This document shows, one piece after another, positions 1 to 8,176 of a stretch of DNA of 64,000 bases; within the stretch, counting starts at the first letter, position 1; each line of letters starts with the position of its first letter. Below the pieces are notes generated by a model, which did no database searches, was not told the origin of the DNA, and saw nothing but the letters and a program-made list of their open reading frames with translations. The stretch is taken from positions 62,001-126,000 of the forward strand of contig JBJOFG010000003.1 in NCBI GenBank assembly GCA_046048875.1, read 5' to 3'. The position numbers and the translations under genes are program-made. The stretch comes from CAIZGX01 sp046048875 (GTDB lineage Bacteria; Bacteroidota; Bacteroidia; Flavobacteriales_D; Sanyastnellaceae).

Positions 1-576
1 AGTGGTCCTGTGCTTATGACAGGTTTAGCGGGAATGTTAGCCGGAGCGCTCTCAATGGCATTAGGAGAATGGATCAGCGTCAAATCGTCGCAAGAACTTT
101 CTGAAAATCAAATGGAATTGGAAGCCGAAGAATTGGAAATTAATCCAGAAGGCGAACAACAAGAAATCGCTTTGATATATATGGCGAAGGGGATTCCTGA
201 AGCGCAAGCGCGTGAAATGGCGGCTTCCATCATGCAGAACAAAGAACAGGCATTGGATATTTTGGTGCGTGAAGAATTAGGAATCAATGCAGAGGAATTG
301 AAAGGATCCGCCATGGAAGCGGCTTACTCATCATTCTTCCTGTTTTTGGCTGGAGCGATTATCCCTGTTATTCCATTCTTCTTCACAACAGGATTTACAG
401 CAATTATCTTAAGTGCTATTTGCAGTGCTTTCGGATTGTTCGGAATAGGAGCAGCCATAACCCTCTTTACAGGCAGAAACGTTTGGTTCAGTGGATTTCG
501 ACAAGTATTATTCGGACTTATCGCCGCTGCAATAACATACGGAATGGGTACGCTTATCGGAGTTTCGCTCGGTTAA
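1..576 (+). CDS. VIT1/CCC1-family metal transporter, 5' truncated by window edge
   Basis: The reading frame is open from base 1, so the N-terminus (first membrane helix) lies outside the window. The visible part starts with a helix carrying SMALGEW and then ISVKSSQE, matching the membrane/GEYVSV region of VIT1/CCC1 (vacuolar iron/manganese transporter) proteins. A charged, Glu-rich soluble segment of about 85 residues follows, typical of the cytosolic metal-binding helices of this family. Three hydrophobic helices end the protein. The inferred role is Fe2+/Mn2+ movement across the inner membrane; substrate cannot be read from sequence. It converges on the next gene and shares stop-codon bases with it (TTAA). 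Confidence 0.8.
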   Translation, partial: SGPVLMTGLAGMLAGALSMALGEWISVKSSQELSENQMELEAEELEINPEGEQQEIALIYMAKGIPEAQAREMAASIMQNKEQALDILVREELGINAEELKGSAMEAAYSSFFLFLAGAIIPVIPFFFTTGFTAIILSAICSAFGLFGIGAAITLFTGRNVWFSGFRQVLFGLIAAAITYGMGTLIGVSLG

Positions 577-2168
577 GGCTCTATCAAAAGTTTTTGGGTA
601 ATAATTTCTTCACCCAATTTAAGTTGAAGAATATAAGTCCCTGGATGTTCAAATAATTTCCAACGGTTTTCGACGCTGTGTTTACCTGCATTGAATTCTC
701 CGAGTTTATCTTTCGAAACCAGTTTTCCATTCGAATCAAAAGCTGTTAATTCAACTTCGCAGTTCTTTTGACATGAAAAATCGATTCTAAATTTCCCGCT
801 CGTTGGGTTCGGATAAATAGTGAATACATTTTTAGGAAGCGAGTGAGCGGAAGGAACATTAATCGAGTTAGGTACTAACCAAACTTCGTAGAGCGTATCG
901 TTTGGAAAGCTCTGTGATCCTGTATTCACCCAAAAGATATTCTGTGAAGTACTGCGAATTCCACCGAGCAGGTGACCCAGGAGAATTTCTCCACCGTTAT
1001 ATGCATTGTTTAGATCAATGATTTCACCATTAATCAACGAAAGGTTTTCATTCAAAATAACTTCCGCACTTGAGCCTAAAAAATCGGGCATGAGTGAAGG
1101 GATGCGTTCTTCCACCCATTCGTTGTTTGCATTTCGAGTCACGCATGCAATGTTCTTCGTAAAGGGCACATCGACATTTTGAGTGAGGACATCTCCTTCA
1201 TAATAGTATTCTGAAATTCCACCTAAAAACAAATAATGCTGCTTTTGAGACTGAGCATCATATAGCGAAACATGTCCGCAGTGGTATTGATTCAATAAAT
1301 GTTGGAATTCAGGAACTTCAGCAATTCCAGATGAATTCACTTCAACGCAATTCATAAATGGCAAATCTGCCACTTGCTGAAAAACGCCGCTGAACAAGGT
1401 GAAATTCGTTTGCCCGTTTGCATCAATTCCTTCCACTACATTTAAATCTCTTCGGTGAAGCAAGGCAGAGTTGCTGAACTCCGGGAGCCATTCTACTTGA
1501 ATTCCGGCTTCAGTTAATGTAGGAATAAAGCGCGAAATTTTCTCAGTGTATGTCTGCGTGAAGGAAGGCCCATTCATGGGATTGTAGCGTCCTTCGAATT
1601 TATGTCCACCTGCTATGTAAAAGACCTCATCAAGTTTTTTCAAACTTCCTCCTGTAACCGCGAAGCGATTGTCGGTAATGTAATCGAAACTCCCAAAAGC
1701 AAAGGTCCCATTGTCTTGCGCTTCAAAGAAAGTTTTCAAGTTAATCGCAGTAAGCATCGGGTAGGTGATGTGATCTTGCGATGTGTTGCTGTATCCATAT
1801 CCGCCGACCAGCCAAAGGATACTATCGGTCTGATAAAATTGAATATTGGTCGAAGAGAATTGCTCGCTCAATGCAACATCGATTATGTCGAATTCCACTG
1901 GAGTCGAACTGTAATTATTCAAATCGAGAATGGAAATGTTTGAAGGCATTCCTTCGGCAGCGAAAGAAGCGAAAGGTTGACGTTGGTGCAATCCGTCTTT
2001 TCTTCCACCAATCAATAACACTCTATTCTCCCAAGTCCCATAAGCGTATGATTGCAAAGCAATATCAGGACTCGAATATACGGGGTTCAAAACAACGGTG
2101 TAAGGAAACTCTTGTCCGAAGGAATTGAATGTAAATAGCAAGAAGAAAAAAGCACTTGTAATTTTCAT
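573..2168 (-). CDS. Secreted kelch-like protein with T9SS type A sorting domain
   Basis: This is a surface or extracellular protein of 531 residues. I start it at the ATG at 2168 because that places a good signal peptide (MKITSAFFFLLFTF, then a cut after FGQ) at the N-terminus; the frame extends 16 codons upstream without one. The body has repeated strand-plus-Gly-Gly motifs (LLIGGR, LWLVGGYG, FYIAGGH, LFLGGIS), suggesting a kelch-like beta-propeller. The last 80 residues (YPNPTSGKFRIDF to the C-terminus) form the classic type A domain recognised by the type IX secretion system. No enzyme motif is visible. Its 3' end overlaps the upstream transporter tail to tail. Confidence 0.85.
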   Translation of the reverse strand: MKITSAFFFLLFTFNSFGQEFPYTVVLNPVYSSPDIALQSYAYGTWENRVLLIGGRKDGLHQRQPFASFAAEGMPSNISILDLNNYSSTPVEFDIIDVALSEQFSSTNIQFYQTDSILWLVGGYGYSNTSQDHITYPMLTAINLKTFFEAQDNGTFAFGSFDYITDNRFAVTGGSLKKLDEVFYIAGGHKFEGRYNPMNGPSFTQTYTEKISRFIPTLTEAGIQVEWLPEFSNSALLHRRDLNVVEGIDANGQTNFTLFSGVFQQVADLPFMNCVEVNSSGIAEVPEFQHLLNQYHCGHVSLYDAQSQKQHYLFLGGISEYYYEGDVLTQNVDVPFTKNIACVTRNANNEWVEERIPSLMPDFLGSSAEVILNENLSLINGEIIDLNNAYNGGEILLGHLLGGIRSTSQNIFWVNTGSQSFPNDTLYEVWLVPNSINVPSAHSLPKNVFTIYPNPTSGKFRIDFSCQKNCEVELTAFDSNGKLVSKDKLGEFNAGKHSVENRWKLFEHPGTYILQLKLGEEIITQKLLIEP

Positions 2169-2273
2169 TTTACGAAAGTAATATTTAAGGATTGCCATTT
2201 CTGTGACCTTTCTCACGATTTATTTTGGATGTTCTGTAACTTTTTGAGTTGTTAAGCGTCTTGGTTTTGTCGA

Positions 2274-2750
2274 ATGAATACAATTGAATACAACGAGGCT
2301 GTTGACCTTTGGTCTGATCGAGTTTTCGGTTATGTATTGAAGTTGGTTCGAGATACCGCTTTGGCAGAGGATATTGTGCAAGATGTATACGAGAAACTTT
2401 GGAAGAGAAAAGATGACGTGCAAAATGAAAAGGCGAAATCCTATTTGTTTACTTCTGCCTATCACGCGGTAGTGGATTGGTCGAGGAAAGAATCGTTAAA
2501 GCGAAAATTGTTGGTTGTTGAAGAGCCTGTTGAGCAAGATCATAGCCATGAGTTGAAAAAATTGATCGATGAAGGATTGGAGCAGTTGTCACTTCAACAC
2601 AAACAATTGATTCTGTTGAGAGATTACGAAGATTATTCTTACGCGGAAATCGCCGAAATCACTGAGCTTTCAGAGTCCATGGTGAAAGTGAGTTTGCATC
2701 GTGCGAGAAAACAGTTAAAAGAATTTATAACCCTTCATTGGACAACATGA
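2274..2750 (+). CDS. ECF-type RNA polymerase sigma-70 factor
   Basis: A 158-residue sigma factor with only regions 2 and 4, the ECF arrangement. Region 2 contains DTALAEDIVQDVYEKLW (core binding, -10 recognition). Region 4 is the helix-turn-helix around YSYAEIAEITELSESMVKV followed by LHRARKQLKEF. The stop codon overlaps the ATG of the next gene (ATGA), so the two are translationally coupled, the usual layout for a sigma factor and its membrane anti-sigma regulator. It belongs to the small-sigma group common in Bacteroidota. Regulon unknown. Confidence 0.92.
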   Translation: MNTIEYNEAVDLWSDRVFGYVLKLVRDTALAEDIVQDVYEKLWKRKDDVQNEKAKSYLFTSAYHAVVDWSRKESLKRKLLVVEEPVEQDHSHELKKLIDEGLEQLSLQHKQLILLRDYEDYSYAEIAEITELSESMVKVSLHRARKQLKEFITLHWTT

Positions 2751-3526
2751 ACGAATGGAATGAACATAAAGAGGATGAGTTTCCGAAAGTTGAACGAACT
2801 GATGTTTCGTTCGACAACAAGGATTCTTTGAAGCGCTATGCTATTTCCGATGAGGAAATTCATAAGCATTTTCAAAAGGAAATTTCCGATGTTCAATTGA
2901 ATGAAAGTCGGAAAAAGCGTTTGAAGAGGGAAGAGGATAATCGAAGCGTTTATTTCTGGATAAGCGCAATGGCTGCCGGTTGGGCAATTGCATTGGTGTT
3001 GCGAACATTCATAGTCATACCTCAAGAGGCTGGCCCCATTGAGTATGTTTATCAGCGTCCAGAAATAGAGATTGAGAAGAAAATAGATCAACGTGATACG
3101 GTCTACACAATAAGCGGGGAGGGGCTACTTCCGTGGAATGAAATTAATTTCCAACATTATTGCGGAGGCACGAATTTTCCTGAAATGTGGAGCCCTGCCT
3201 ATGATTATGGTTTCCCAAATGGCACCATGCCTTGGAGCTCCCTTGTATATCTGCCAGCAGTTGATTCAACACAGAGCATTCCAATTCAAGTTAATCAAGA
3301 TTCACTACTTGTGGCCAAAATAGATTCGAGCCTTCAACAAATGAAATCGAAGAAAAAAATAGAGGAGTACATTACCGTCAGAGAATTTTTAGCGCAAGAA
3401 ATTAATGAACGTGTTCAAAAAATTAGAAAGGTTCGTCAATTCATTCGCGATGCAAGGATGAGGAATACAGACGAGCAAGAAGAACGATTGGTTATTGAAT
3501 GGAAAGGGAAACGAATAGGCTTATAG
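2747..3526 (+). CDS. Putative membrane anti-sigma factor
   Basis: A 259-residue single-pass membrane protein. ATG at 2747 is chosen because it overlaps the sigma-factor stop. Residues 1 to about 65 are charged and cytosolic, the natural sigma-binding part. One hydrophobic helix (WISAMAAGWAIALVLRTF) follows, then a periplasmic region beginning IVIPQEAGPIEYVYQRP and an aromatic, Pro/Gly-rich stretch. The C-terminal 60 residues are strongly charged and probably helical. I recognise no named domain; function is inferred from position. The segment from the membrane helix through QRDTVY recurs in the gene at 4695, which lacks the cytosolic part. Confidence 0.65.
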   Translation: MNEWNEHKEDEFPKVERTDVSFDNKDSLKRYAISDEEIHKHFQKEISDVQLNESRKKRLKREEDNRSVYFWISAMAAGWAIALVLRTFIVIPQEAGPIEYVYQRPEIEIEKKIDQRDTVYTISGEGLLPWNEINFQHYCGGTNFPEMWSPAYDYGFPNGTMPWSSLVYLPAVDSTQSIPIQVNQDSLLVAKIDSSLQQMKSKKKIEEYITVREFLAQEINERVQKIRKVRQFIRDARMRNTDEQEERLVIEWKGKRIGL

Positions 3527-3615
3527 GGGCGAAAAATATTTCGCCCGTATCGCGAAAAATATTTCGCCCGTATCGCGAAGAGTATTTCGCCCGTATCGCG
3601 AAGAATATTTCGCCC
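3527..3615. repeat. Four 23-bp tandem hairpin repeats (GGGCGAAA/TTTCGCCC family)
   Basis: Four copies of a 23-bp unit start directly after the stop codon at 3526. Each contains an inverted repeat: the first is GGGCGAAA, AATA, TTTCGCCC, and later copies keep GCGAA...TTTCGCCC with changes only in the centre. The units are joined by GTATC. The same arms recur at 43555-43574 and, inside a coding sequence, at 24799-24957. There is no T-run after the array, so it is not a simple intrinsic terminator. Confidence 0.85.
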
Positions 3616-3648
3616 AAGTGTTGAATAAAGAATAAAAATGAAATAGAA

Positions 3649-4560
3649 ATGAAAACGAAGTTGTTATTGATTTTATTGGTGTTTGCGGTGACAGGTATTG
3701 TTGCTCAAACGGAGGTGGAAGTTAAAAAAGAAATGAAAGTAGTTGTGTCAAATGGAGCGGTAAAAGACACCACAATTAAAGGGAATCAGGATGACACTTT
3801 GCATATACGTCTGGGCGATATGAAAATTGATATTTATCCAGATTCAACATCGAAGCTTTCTACGAAGGACAACAAATGTAAATCACTTCCAATTGAAGAT
3901 TTTCCATGGTATGGCTTTGGTGGCATTCGATTCGGATTTTTAACCTTTATGGATGCGAATCAAAATTCGTATGAGCCAGAATGGTTGCAAAATCAAGGTA
4001 AGCGGAATTCCAGTGGTTACATTGGAATGAATATCATTAATACGTCCTTTGAATTGATTGAAGATCGCTTGAGATTGTGCACGGGAATGGGATTTACTTG
4101 GGAAACGATTGCAATCAATAGAAATCTGCGTTTAATTGAAGCAGATACTTTTGGATTTCAAACAAGCGGTTTTTTTCCTATTAGTGATCACGCAACGTTG
4201 AATTCAACATATCTAACGGTTCCTTTGGTTTTTCAGTACAACGGAAAAGTGACAGAGAAAGACAGAAATGATCTTTGGATGAATGAAGAGCGAAATATTT
4301 TTCATATTTCATTCGGTGTCATTGGTGGTTATCAGATTGGTTCGAATGCATTATATAGATGGAAGGAGAATGGGGATAAACGCAAGCAAAAAGTAGTGGG
4401 TGATTTTGGATTGAATGAGTATCTGTTGAATTTATATGTTGAAGCTGGATTCACCAGCAGCTTATCCTTTTTTATTGAATCGGGTTTGCTGCCGCAATTT
4501 TCAAATGGAAAGGGTCCTGAGATTTATGCAAACGCATTTGGACTTAAAATGAACTTCTAG
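3649..4560 (+). CDS. Outer-membrane beta-barrel (PorT-like) protein
   Basis: A 303-residue protein with a clear signal peptide (MKTKLLLILLVFAVTGIVAQ). After a short periplasmic acidic stretch, the remainder alternates hydrophobic and polar residues with many Gly/Phe/Tyr strand ends (WYGFGGIRFGFLTF, IFHISFGVIGGYQIGS, LSFFIESGLLPQF). It ends in Phe (GLKMNF), as outer-membrane barrels do. It lies downstream of an ECF sigma/anti-sigma pair, separated only by the 23-bp repeat array, so it may be a regulated envelope target. No substrate can be assigned. A strong intrinsic terminator follows. Confidence 0.7.
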   Translation: MKTKLLLILLVFAVTGIVAQTEVEVKKEMKVVVSNGAVKDTTIKGNQDDTLHIRLGDMKIDIYPDSTSKLSTKDNKCKSLPIEDFPWYGFGGIRFGFLTFMDANQNSYEPEWLQNQGKRNSSGYIGMNIINTSFELIEDRLRLCTGMGFTWETIAINRNLRLIEADTFGFQTSGFFPISDHATLNSTYLTVPLVFQYNGKVTEKDRNDLWMNEERNIFHISFGVIGGYQIGSNALYRWKENGDKRKQKVVGDFGLNEYLLNLYVEAGFTSSLSFFIESGLLPQFSNGKGPEIYANAFGLKMNF

Positions 4561-4595
4561 TGTTTGGTTTTGGTTAAGTAGAGGTATACAACGAA

Positions 4596-4622
4596 GGGGC
4601 TCGCAACGGCGAGCCTTTTTTT
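4596..4622 (+). terminator. Rho-independent terminator
   Basis: GGCTCGC pairs with GCGAGCC over a 4-nt AACG loop and is followed by seven T residues. It ends the transcript of the outer-membrane protein gene that stops at 4560. Confidence 0.9.
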
Positions 4623-4694
4623 ATTCTTGATTTTACTTACAATAGATTTCTGCTTCGAGGAAACTATTTCCAAACTTTGTTAGTCTTTGTTTCA

Positions 4695-5255
4695 ATGGAA
4701 CAATCGATCAGTCTAAAAAGGACCTACATTAAAATCACACTTCTCACCGCAACATGGGGAAGTATGGTCTTATTACGTGCTATGATTGTTATTCCCGATG
4801 AACCCGCCCCGATTCAATATGTCTATCAAAGACCGGAGAAGAAGGCTGAAAAGAAAATCGAGCAGCGTGATACCGTTTACATGCTGACTGGAGATTGGTT
4901 TTTTTTTTGTAATTTCCAACTTTATAATTATCCATTTAACGGTTGTGGCGGAGTCATTTATATGGATCAATGGGGATACCCTGGTTATGGTTATCCTTCT
5001 TGGGGAGGTTATCCGTTGGGTTATCCAATTGTTCTTAGTTCAGGCGTGGACTCTTCCCAAGTTGATTCGACCGATATTCAAAATGTAGATTCGGTAATTG
5101 TGGCTTCTAATGGACCTCTAGTAAACGTCATAGAAATTGAAGAGTCAAAAGACAACTCTAAAAGCTTCAAACAATTCATTGAGAATAAAAGAAAAGAACG
5201 ATTAGAGCGAAAGAACAAGCGTAAAGAAAAACGGATGCTCCGAAAATCTATTTGA
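4695..5255 (+). CDS. Truncated paralogue of the anti-sigma-like membrane protein at 2747
   Basis: A 186-residue protein. ATG at 4695 is preferred over an upstream TTG because it puts the membrane helix near the N-terminus. Residues from about 25 on read RAMIVIPDEPAPIQYVYQRP and then EQRDTVY, nearly the same as RTFIVIPQEAGPIEYVYQRP and DQRDTVY in the protein at 2747. It lacks that protein's roughly 65-residue cytosolic N-terminal domain, so it probably cannot bind a sigma factor in the same way. The middle is rich in Tyr/Gly/Pro (YPGYGYPSWGGYPLGYP) and the C-terminus is highly basic. Function unknown; a partial duplication is the simplest reading. Confidence 0.65.
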   Translation: MEQSISLKRTYIKITLLTATWGSMVLLRAMIVIPDEPAPIQYVYQRPEKKAEKKIEQRDTVYMLTGDWFFFCNFQLYNYPFNGCGGVIYMDQWGYPGYGYPSWGGYPLGYPIVLSSGVDSSQVDSTDIQNVDSVIVASNGPLVNVIEIEESKDNSKSFKQFIENKRKERLERKNKRKEKRMLRKSI

Positions 5256-5901
5256 ACATTTCCGAAGTAATCGGCTCTTCCGGAAATTCAAATTCCATGT
5301 ACTTCTGATATTTCGAATCGTTCACCAAGACAGGTAATAAATGCAATTTACTTTGTTCAACAACAGGGAAGGAATAAGTGTCTTCCGAATCATACGGATT
5401 CTCAAAGTTGAAGAGATACAATCCTTTTTCCTTATTCATTCGTTTAACCGATAAATAATATTCAAGCGATTTTTCAATGTCTTCGTAATTGAATTGAAGA
5501 ATTCGAAACTGAATTTCATTTTCATCTTCGTGCTCAATTGCCGCAATGGGCATGCCTTCCGGACCGTCGTAATACAAATGAACGAAAGCAGAATCATTGA
5601 ATATCCATTCATTTTCGAAGATTCCATCACACGGGTCGTAATAAACCAATTCTCCTTTGTACACCGTAAGCGGTAAGTATGTTTCTTTCAAATTGAATTT
5701 AAATTTCCTGAAGGAACGAACCGGAGGATAAATAATACTATCCGAAGAGGTCCAAACGGGAGGCTTTTGAAATTTTCCTGGAGGCAACAAATAAATCGCA
5801 TGTCCATTGTCCCAATTTTGAATGAAGAGAGTATCGGATTGAGCATTCATTGAAAATGAAAAACTCAATAAGAAAAATGCGATAGCGGCAATTTTACTCA
5901 T
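5248..5901 (-). CDS. Secreted/periplasmic protein of unknown function
   Basis: A 217-residue protein with a signal peptide (MSKIAAIAFFLLSFSFSMNAQ). The mature part is strand-rich with many aromatic and acidic residues and several Pro-Pro pairs near the start. No known domain is recognised. Its start overlaps the stop of the upstream gene at 5894 by 8 nt, so the two form an operon. Its end overlaps the convergent gene ending at 5255 by 8 nt. Confidence 0.65.
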   Translation of the reverse strand: MSKIAAIAFFLLSFSFSMNAQSDTLFIQNWDNGHAIYLLPPGKFQKPPVWTSSDSIIYPPVRSFRKFKFNLKETYLPLTVYKGELVYYDPCDGIFENEWIFNDSAFVHLYYDGPEGMPIAAIEHEDENEIQFRILQFNYEDIEKSLEYYLSVKRMNKEKGLYLFNFENPYDSEDTYSFPVVEQSKLHLLPVLVNDSKYQKYMEFEFPEEPITSEMFK

Positions 5902-6532
5902 AGAATAAATCTTGAAGGTTCATTCCTGCATCGGCTTTTTTAGATGCAAGACCAAAGGAAACTCCAAAGCGCACCCCATATTGCTCATTGATTGAAGACT
6001 GATTGTATCTGTAATAAAGACCAACCATAGGAGTGATATAGGATGGGACGTGTGATTTCAATTTGTAGTGAACGCGAGCCACAGCGCTGCAACTCATTCC
6101 GATGTATTCTTGGGTGAAATCTCCTGCAGAAAAATAATCCATGCCGAGCGGATTCACAGAAAGATGCAGTGCTTGTCCGTCTTGTCCCATATACATTCCA
6201 ACCCCTTCGGGAATAGCCAGGCAAATGAGTCCAAGTGTTGCTATGCCCGGATAATCACCGTTTAAGGCCAATAAATAAGTGCCAAGTAATGTTGAAACAG
6301 AGGAATGAAACATGAAACTTTTGTCTTTACTCAGTCCAATTTTAAAACTGTAATTCAGCGTAAATCGATTAGCGAAAGGAGCAAAAACGTCTGTACCTAT
6401 TGAGTATACACTTGATTTGTTGTAGGTCAATTGCTCGAAAGTAATTCCACCATACATATCATTTTGTCCTTTCGCAACAGTTGTTTCAAGCGCGAGTATT
6501 CCAACAATGGCAAGTAATTTGAAAAACTTCAT
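5894..6532 (-). CDS. Putative outer-membrane protein, unknown function
   Basis: A 212-residue protein with a signal peptide (MKFFKLLAIVGILALETTVAKG). The mature part alternates hydrophobic and polar residues with repeated aromatic/Gly strands (YSIGTDVFAPFANRFTLNYSF, YITPMVGLYYRYNQ, YGVRFGVSFGLASKK), consistent with a small beta-barrel, but it does not end in Phe/Trp. First gene of a two-gene operon with the gene at 5248. No specific family recognised. Confidence 0.6.
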   Translation of the reverse strand: MKFFKLLAIVGILALETTVAKGQNDMYGGITFEQLTYNKSSVYSIGTDVFAPFANRFTLNYSFKIGLSKDKSFMFHSSVSTLLGTYLLALNGDYPGIATLGLICLAIPEGVGMYMGQDGQALHLSVNPLGMDYFSAGDFTQEYIGMSCSAVARVHYKLKSHVPSYITPMVGLYYRYNQSSINEQYGVRFGVSFGLASKKADAGMNLQDLFYE

Positions 6533-6594
6533 TCGTCAAAAATACATGGAATGAAGATAGAATCTGATTATCTTGCATACCTAAATAAATTTCA

Positions 6595-7317
6595 ATGAAA
6601 CGTAAACATATTGTACTTCTTGGAGCGAGCTTATTGGTATTGAGTTCGAACGCAATAGATCAAGGAGATAAAAAAAAGAAACCAAAAGATGAGCCTAAGA
6701 AATCTACTGTCGTTTTGAAAAATGAAAACGATAGCTTGTCTTATGCGATAGGTGTAAGTATAGCCAACAACATTGCTTCAAGTGGTATCGAAGGCTTAAA
6801 CGAAAATATCATGGGGCAAGCTATTTTGGATCATGCCAACAAAGCAAATCAACTTCCGAATGAAATGGTAGATCCATACATTCAAGGCATTTTAGCAAGA
6901 AGAGAATCAGAAAAAGCAACAAAAACAATGGAAAAGGAAACAACATTCTTAAAAGAAAATGGTGCGAAACCAGGTGTAATCACAACGGCTTCAGGGTTAC
7001 AGTATAAAGTCATTCGTGAAGGTATTGGATTGTCTCCAGATGACAACGACACCATTGTAGTTCATTACAAAGGATCATTGGTTGATGGAAAAGTTTTTGA
7101 CAGTTCATACGAGCGCAACGAGCCGATCACCATCACTGCAGGACAAGTTATTTCAGGATGGGGAGAAGGATTGAAGTTGATGAAAGCAGGCGGACAATAC
7201 GAGTTATACATTCCACAAAATTTAGCATACGGAGAACAGGGAGCCGGCGGAGTAATCCCTCCATTTGCGACATTGATTTTTGAAATGGAAATTGTAGAAA
7301 TTAAACCAGCAGAATAA
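6595..7317 (+). CDS. FKBP-type peptidyl-prolyl cis-trans isomerase
   Basis: A 240-residue periplasmic or envelope folding catalyst. The N-terminal segment is hydrophobic (IVLLGASLLVLSSNA), then Lys-rich. Residues about 45 to 125 are the FKBP N-terminal dimerisation region (SYAIGVSIANNI). The catalytic FKBP domain starts near TASGLQYKVI and contains VHYKGSLVDGKVFDSS, VISGWGEGLKLMKAGG, YELYIPQNLAYGEQ and IPPFATLIFEMEIVEI, the usual active-site strands. It is 4 nt upstream of a paralogue, so both are surely cotranscribed. This is the FkpA/Mip architecture. Confidence 0.92.
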   Translation: MKRKHIVLLGASLLVLSSNAIDQGDKKKKPKDEPKKSTVVLKNENDSLSYAIGVSIANNIASSGIEGLNENIMGQAILDHANKANQLPNEMVDPYIQGILARRESEKATKTMEKETTFLKENGAKPGVITTASGLQYKVIREGIGLSPDDNDTIVVHYKGSLVDGKVFDSSYERNEPITITAGQVISGWGEGLKLMKAGGQYELYIPQNLAYGEQGAGGVIPPFATLIFEMEIVEIKPAE

Positions 7318-7321
7318 GCGT

Positions 7322-8011
7322 ATGAAAGGTTTTGTAATTGCACTCTCACTTTTAGCGATTTGCACGTCTTCTTTTGCTCAGAAGAAAAAAGGAAAGACAG
7401 AAGTTAAAGCTTTAGTAACTCACGAAGATAGTTTGTCCTACGCCTTTGGATTGTCGGTCATGGAAAATGCAAAGAACGCGGGTTTTGAAAATTTGTCTGA
7501 TGAGTTAATTATGCAAGCTATCCTTGATAGTAAAGCAGGAGCCGCGAAATTGGACAAAGACAAAGCAACGGGAATTATCAATTCAGAGGTTCGTAAAAAT
7601 GCTCAGAAGAAAAATGAGATGAACAAAAAGAAAGGAGAAGATTTTCTTGTCGCGAATGGAAAGAAGGCTGGGGTGAAAACAACAACTTCAGGACTTCAAT
7701 ACAAAGCAAATGTTGAAGGCGAGGGAATCATGCCTGACAAAAACGATAAGGTAACGGTTCACTACCATGGAACAACTATAGATGGTGTAGTATTTGACAG
7801 TTCTGTTGATCGTGGAAAACCTGCAACCTTCGGTCTTAACCAAGTCATTCCTGGTTGGACAGAAGGACTTCAATTGATGAAAGAAGGATCGAAGTACACT
7901 TTTTATATTCCACAAGGATTGGCATATGGCTCAAGGGCTCAAGGGAAGATTGAAGCTTTTTCAACTTTGATATTCGAAGTAGAATTGATTAAAGTGGAAA
8001 AAGTCGATTGA
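7322..8011 (+). CDS. FKBP-type peptidyl-prolyl cis-trans isomerase (paralogue)
   Basis: A 229-residue isomerase with a signal peptide (MKGFVIALSLLAICTSSFAQ), an FkpA-like helical N-terminal half (SYAFGLSVMENAKN) and a C-terminal FKBP domain (TVHYHGTTIDGVVFDSS, VIPGWTEGLQLMKEGS, YTFYIPQGLAYGSRAQ, AFSTLIFEVELIKV). It differs from its upstream neighbour in the hinge and in replacing the IPP flap by IEAFS, so the two may prefer different clients. It follows the first FKBP gene by 4 nt and is ended by an intrinsic terminator at 8033. Confidence 0.92.
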   Translation: MKGFVIALSLLAICTSSFAQKKKGKTEVKALVTHEDSLSYAFGLSVMENAKNAGFENLSDELIMQAILDSKAGAAKLDKDKATGIINSEVRKNAQKKNEMNKKKGEDFLVANGKKAGVKTTTSGLQYKANVEGEGIMPDKNDKVTVHYHGTTIDGVVFDSSVDRGKPATFGLNQVIPGWTEGLQLMKEGSKYTFYIPQGLAYGSRAQGKIEAFSTLIFEVELIKVEKVD

Positions 8012-8032
8012 CAGAAATTACACAATGATTTT

Positions 8033-8059
8033 AAACAGCGCCACGGCGCTGTTTTTTTT
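8033..8059 (+). terminator. Rho-independent terminator after FKBP operon
   Basis: AAACAGCGC and GCGCTGTTT form a perfect 9-bp stem with loop CACG, continuing into a run of eight T. It closes the two-gene FKBP operon. Confidence 0.92.
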
Positions 8060-8176
8060 GTATAAGAATTTGTTACAGGTTGAATAAATTTTTATATTGC
8101 ATAGCCTTATTAGTCAACGTAAGCAACTTATTGTGCCCTTTGACTGTCTAATATTTTGACCCGCTAAACTGACACC

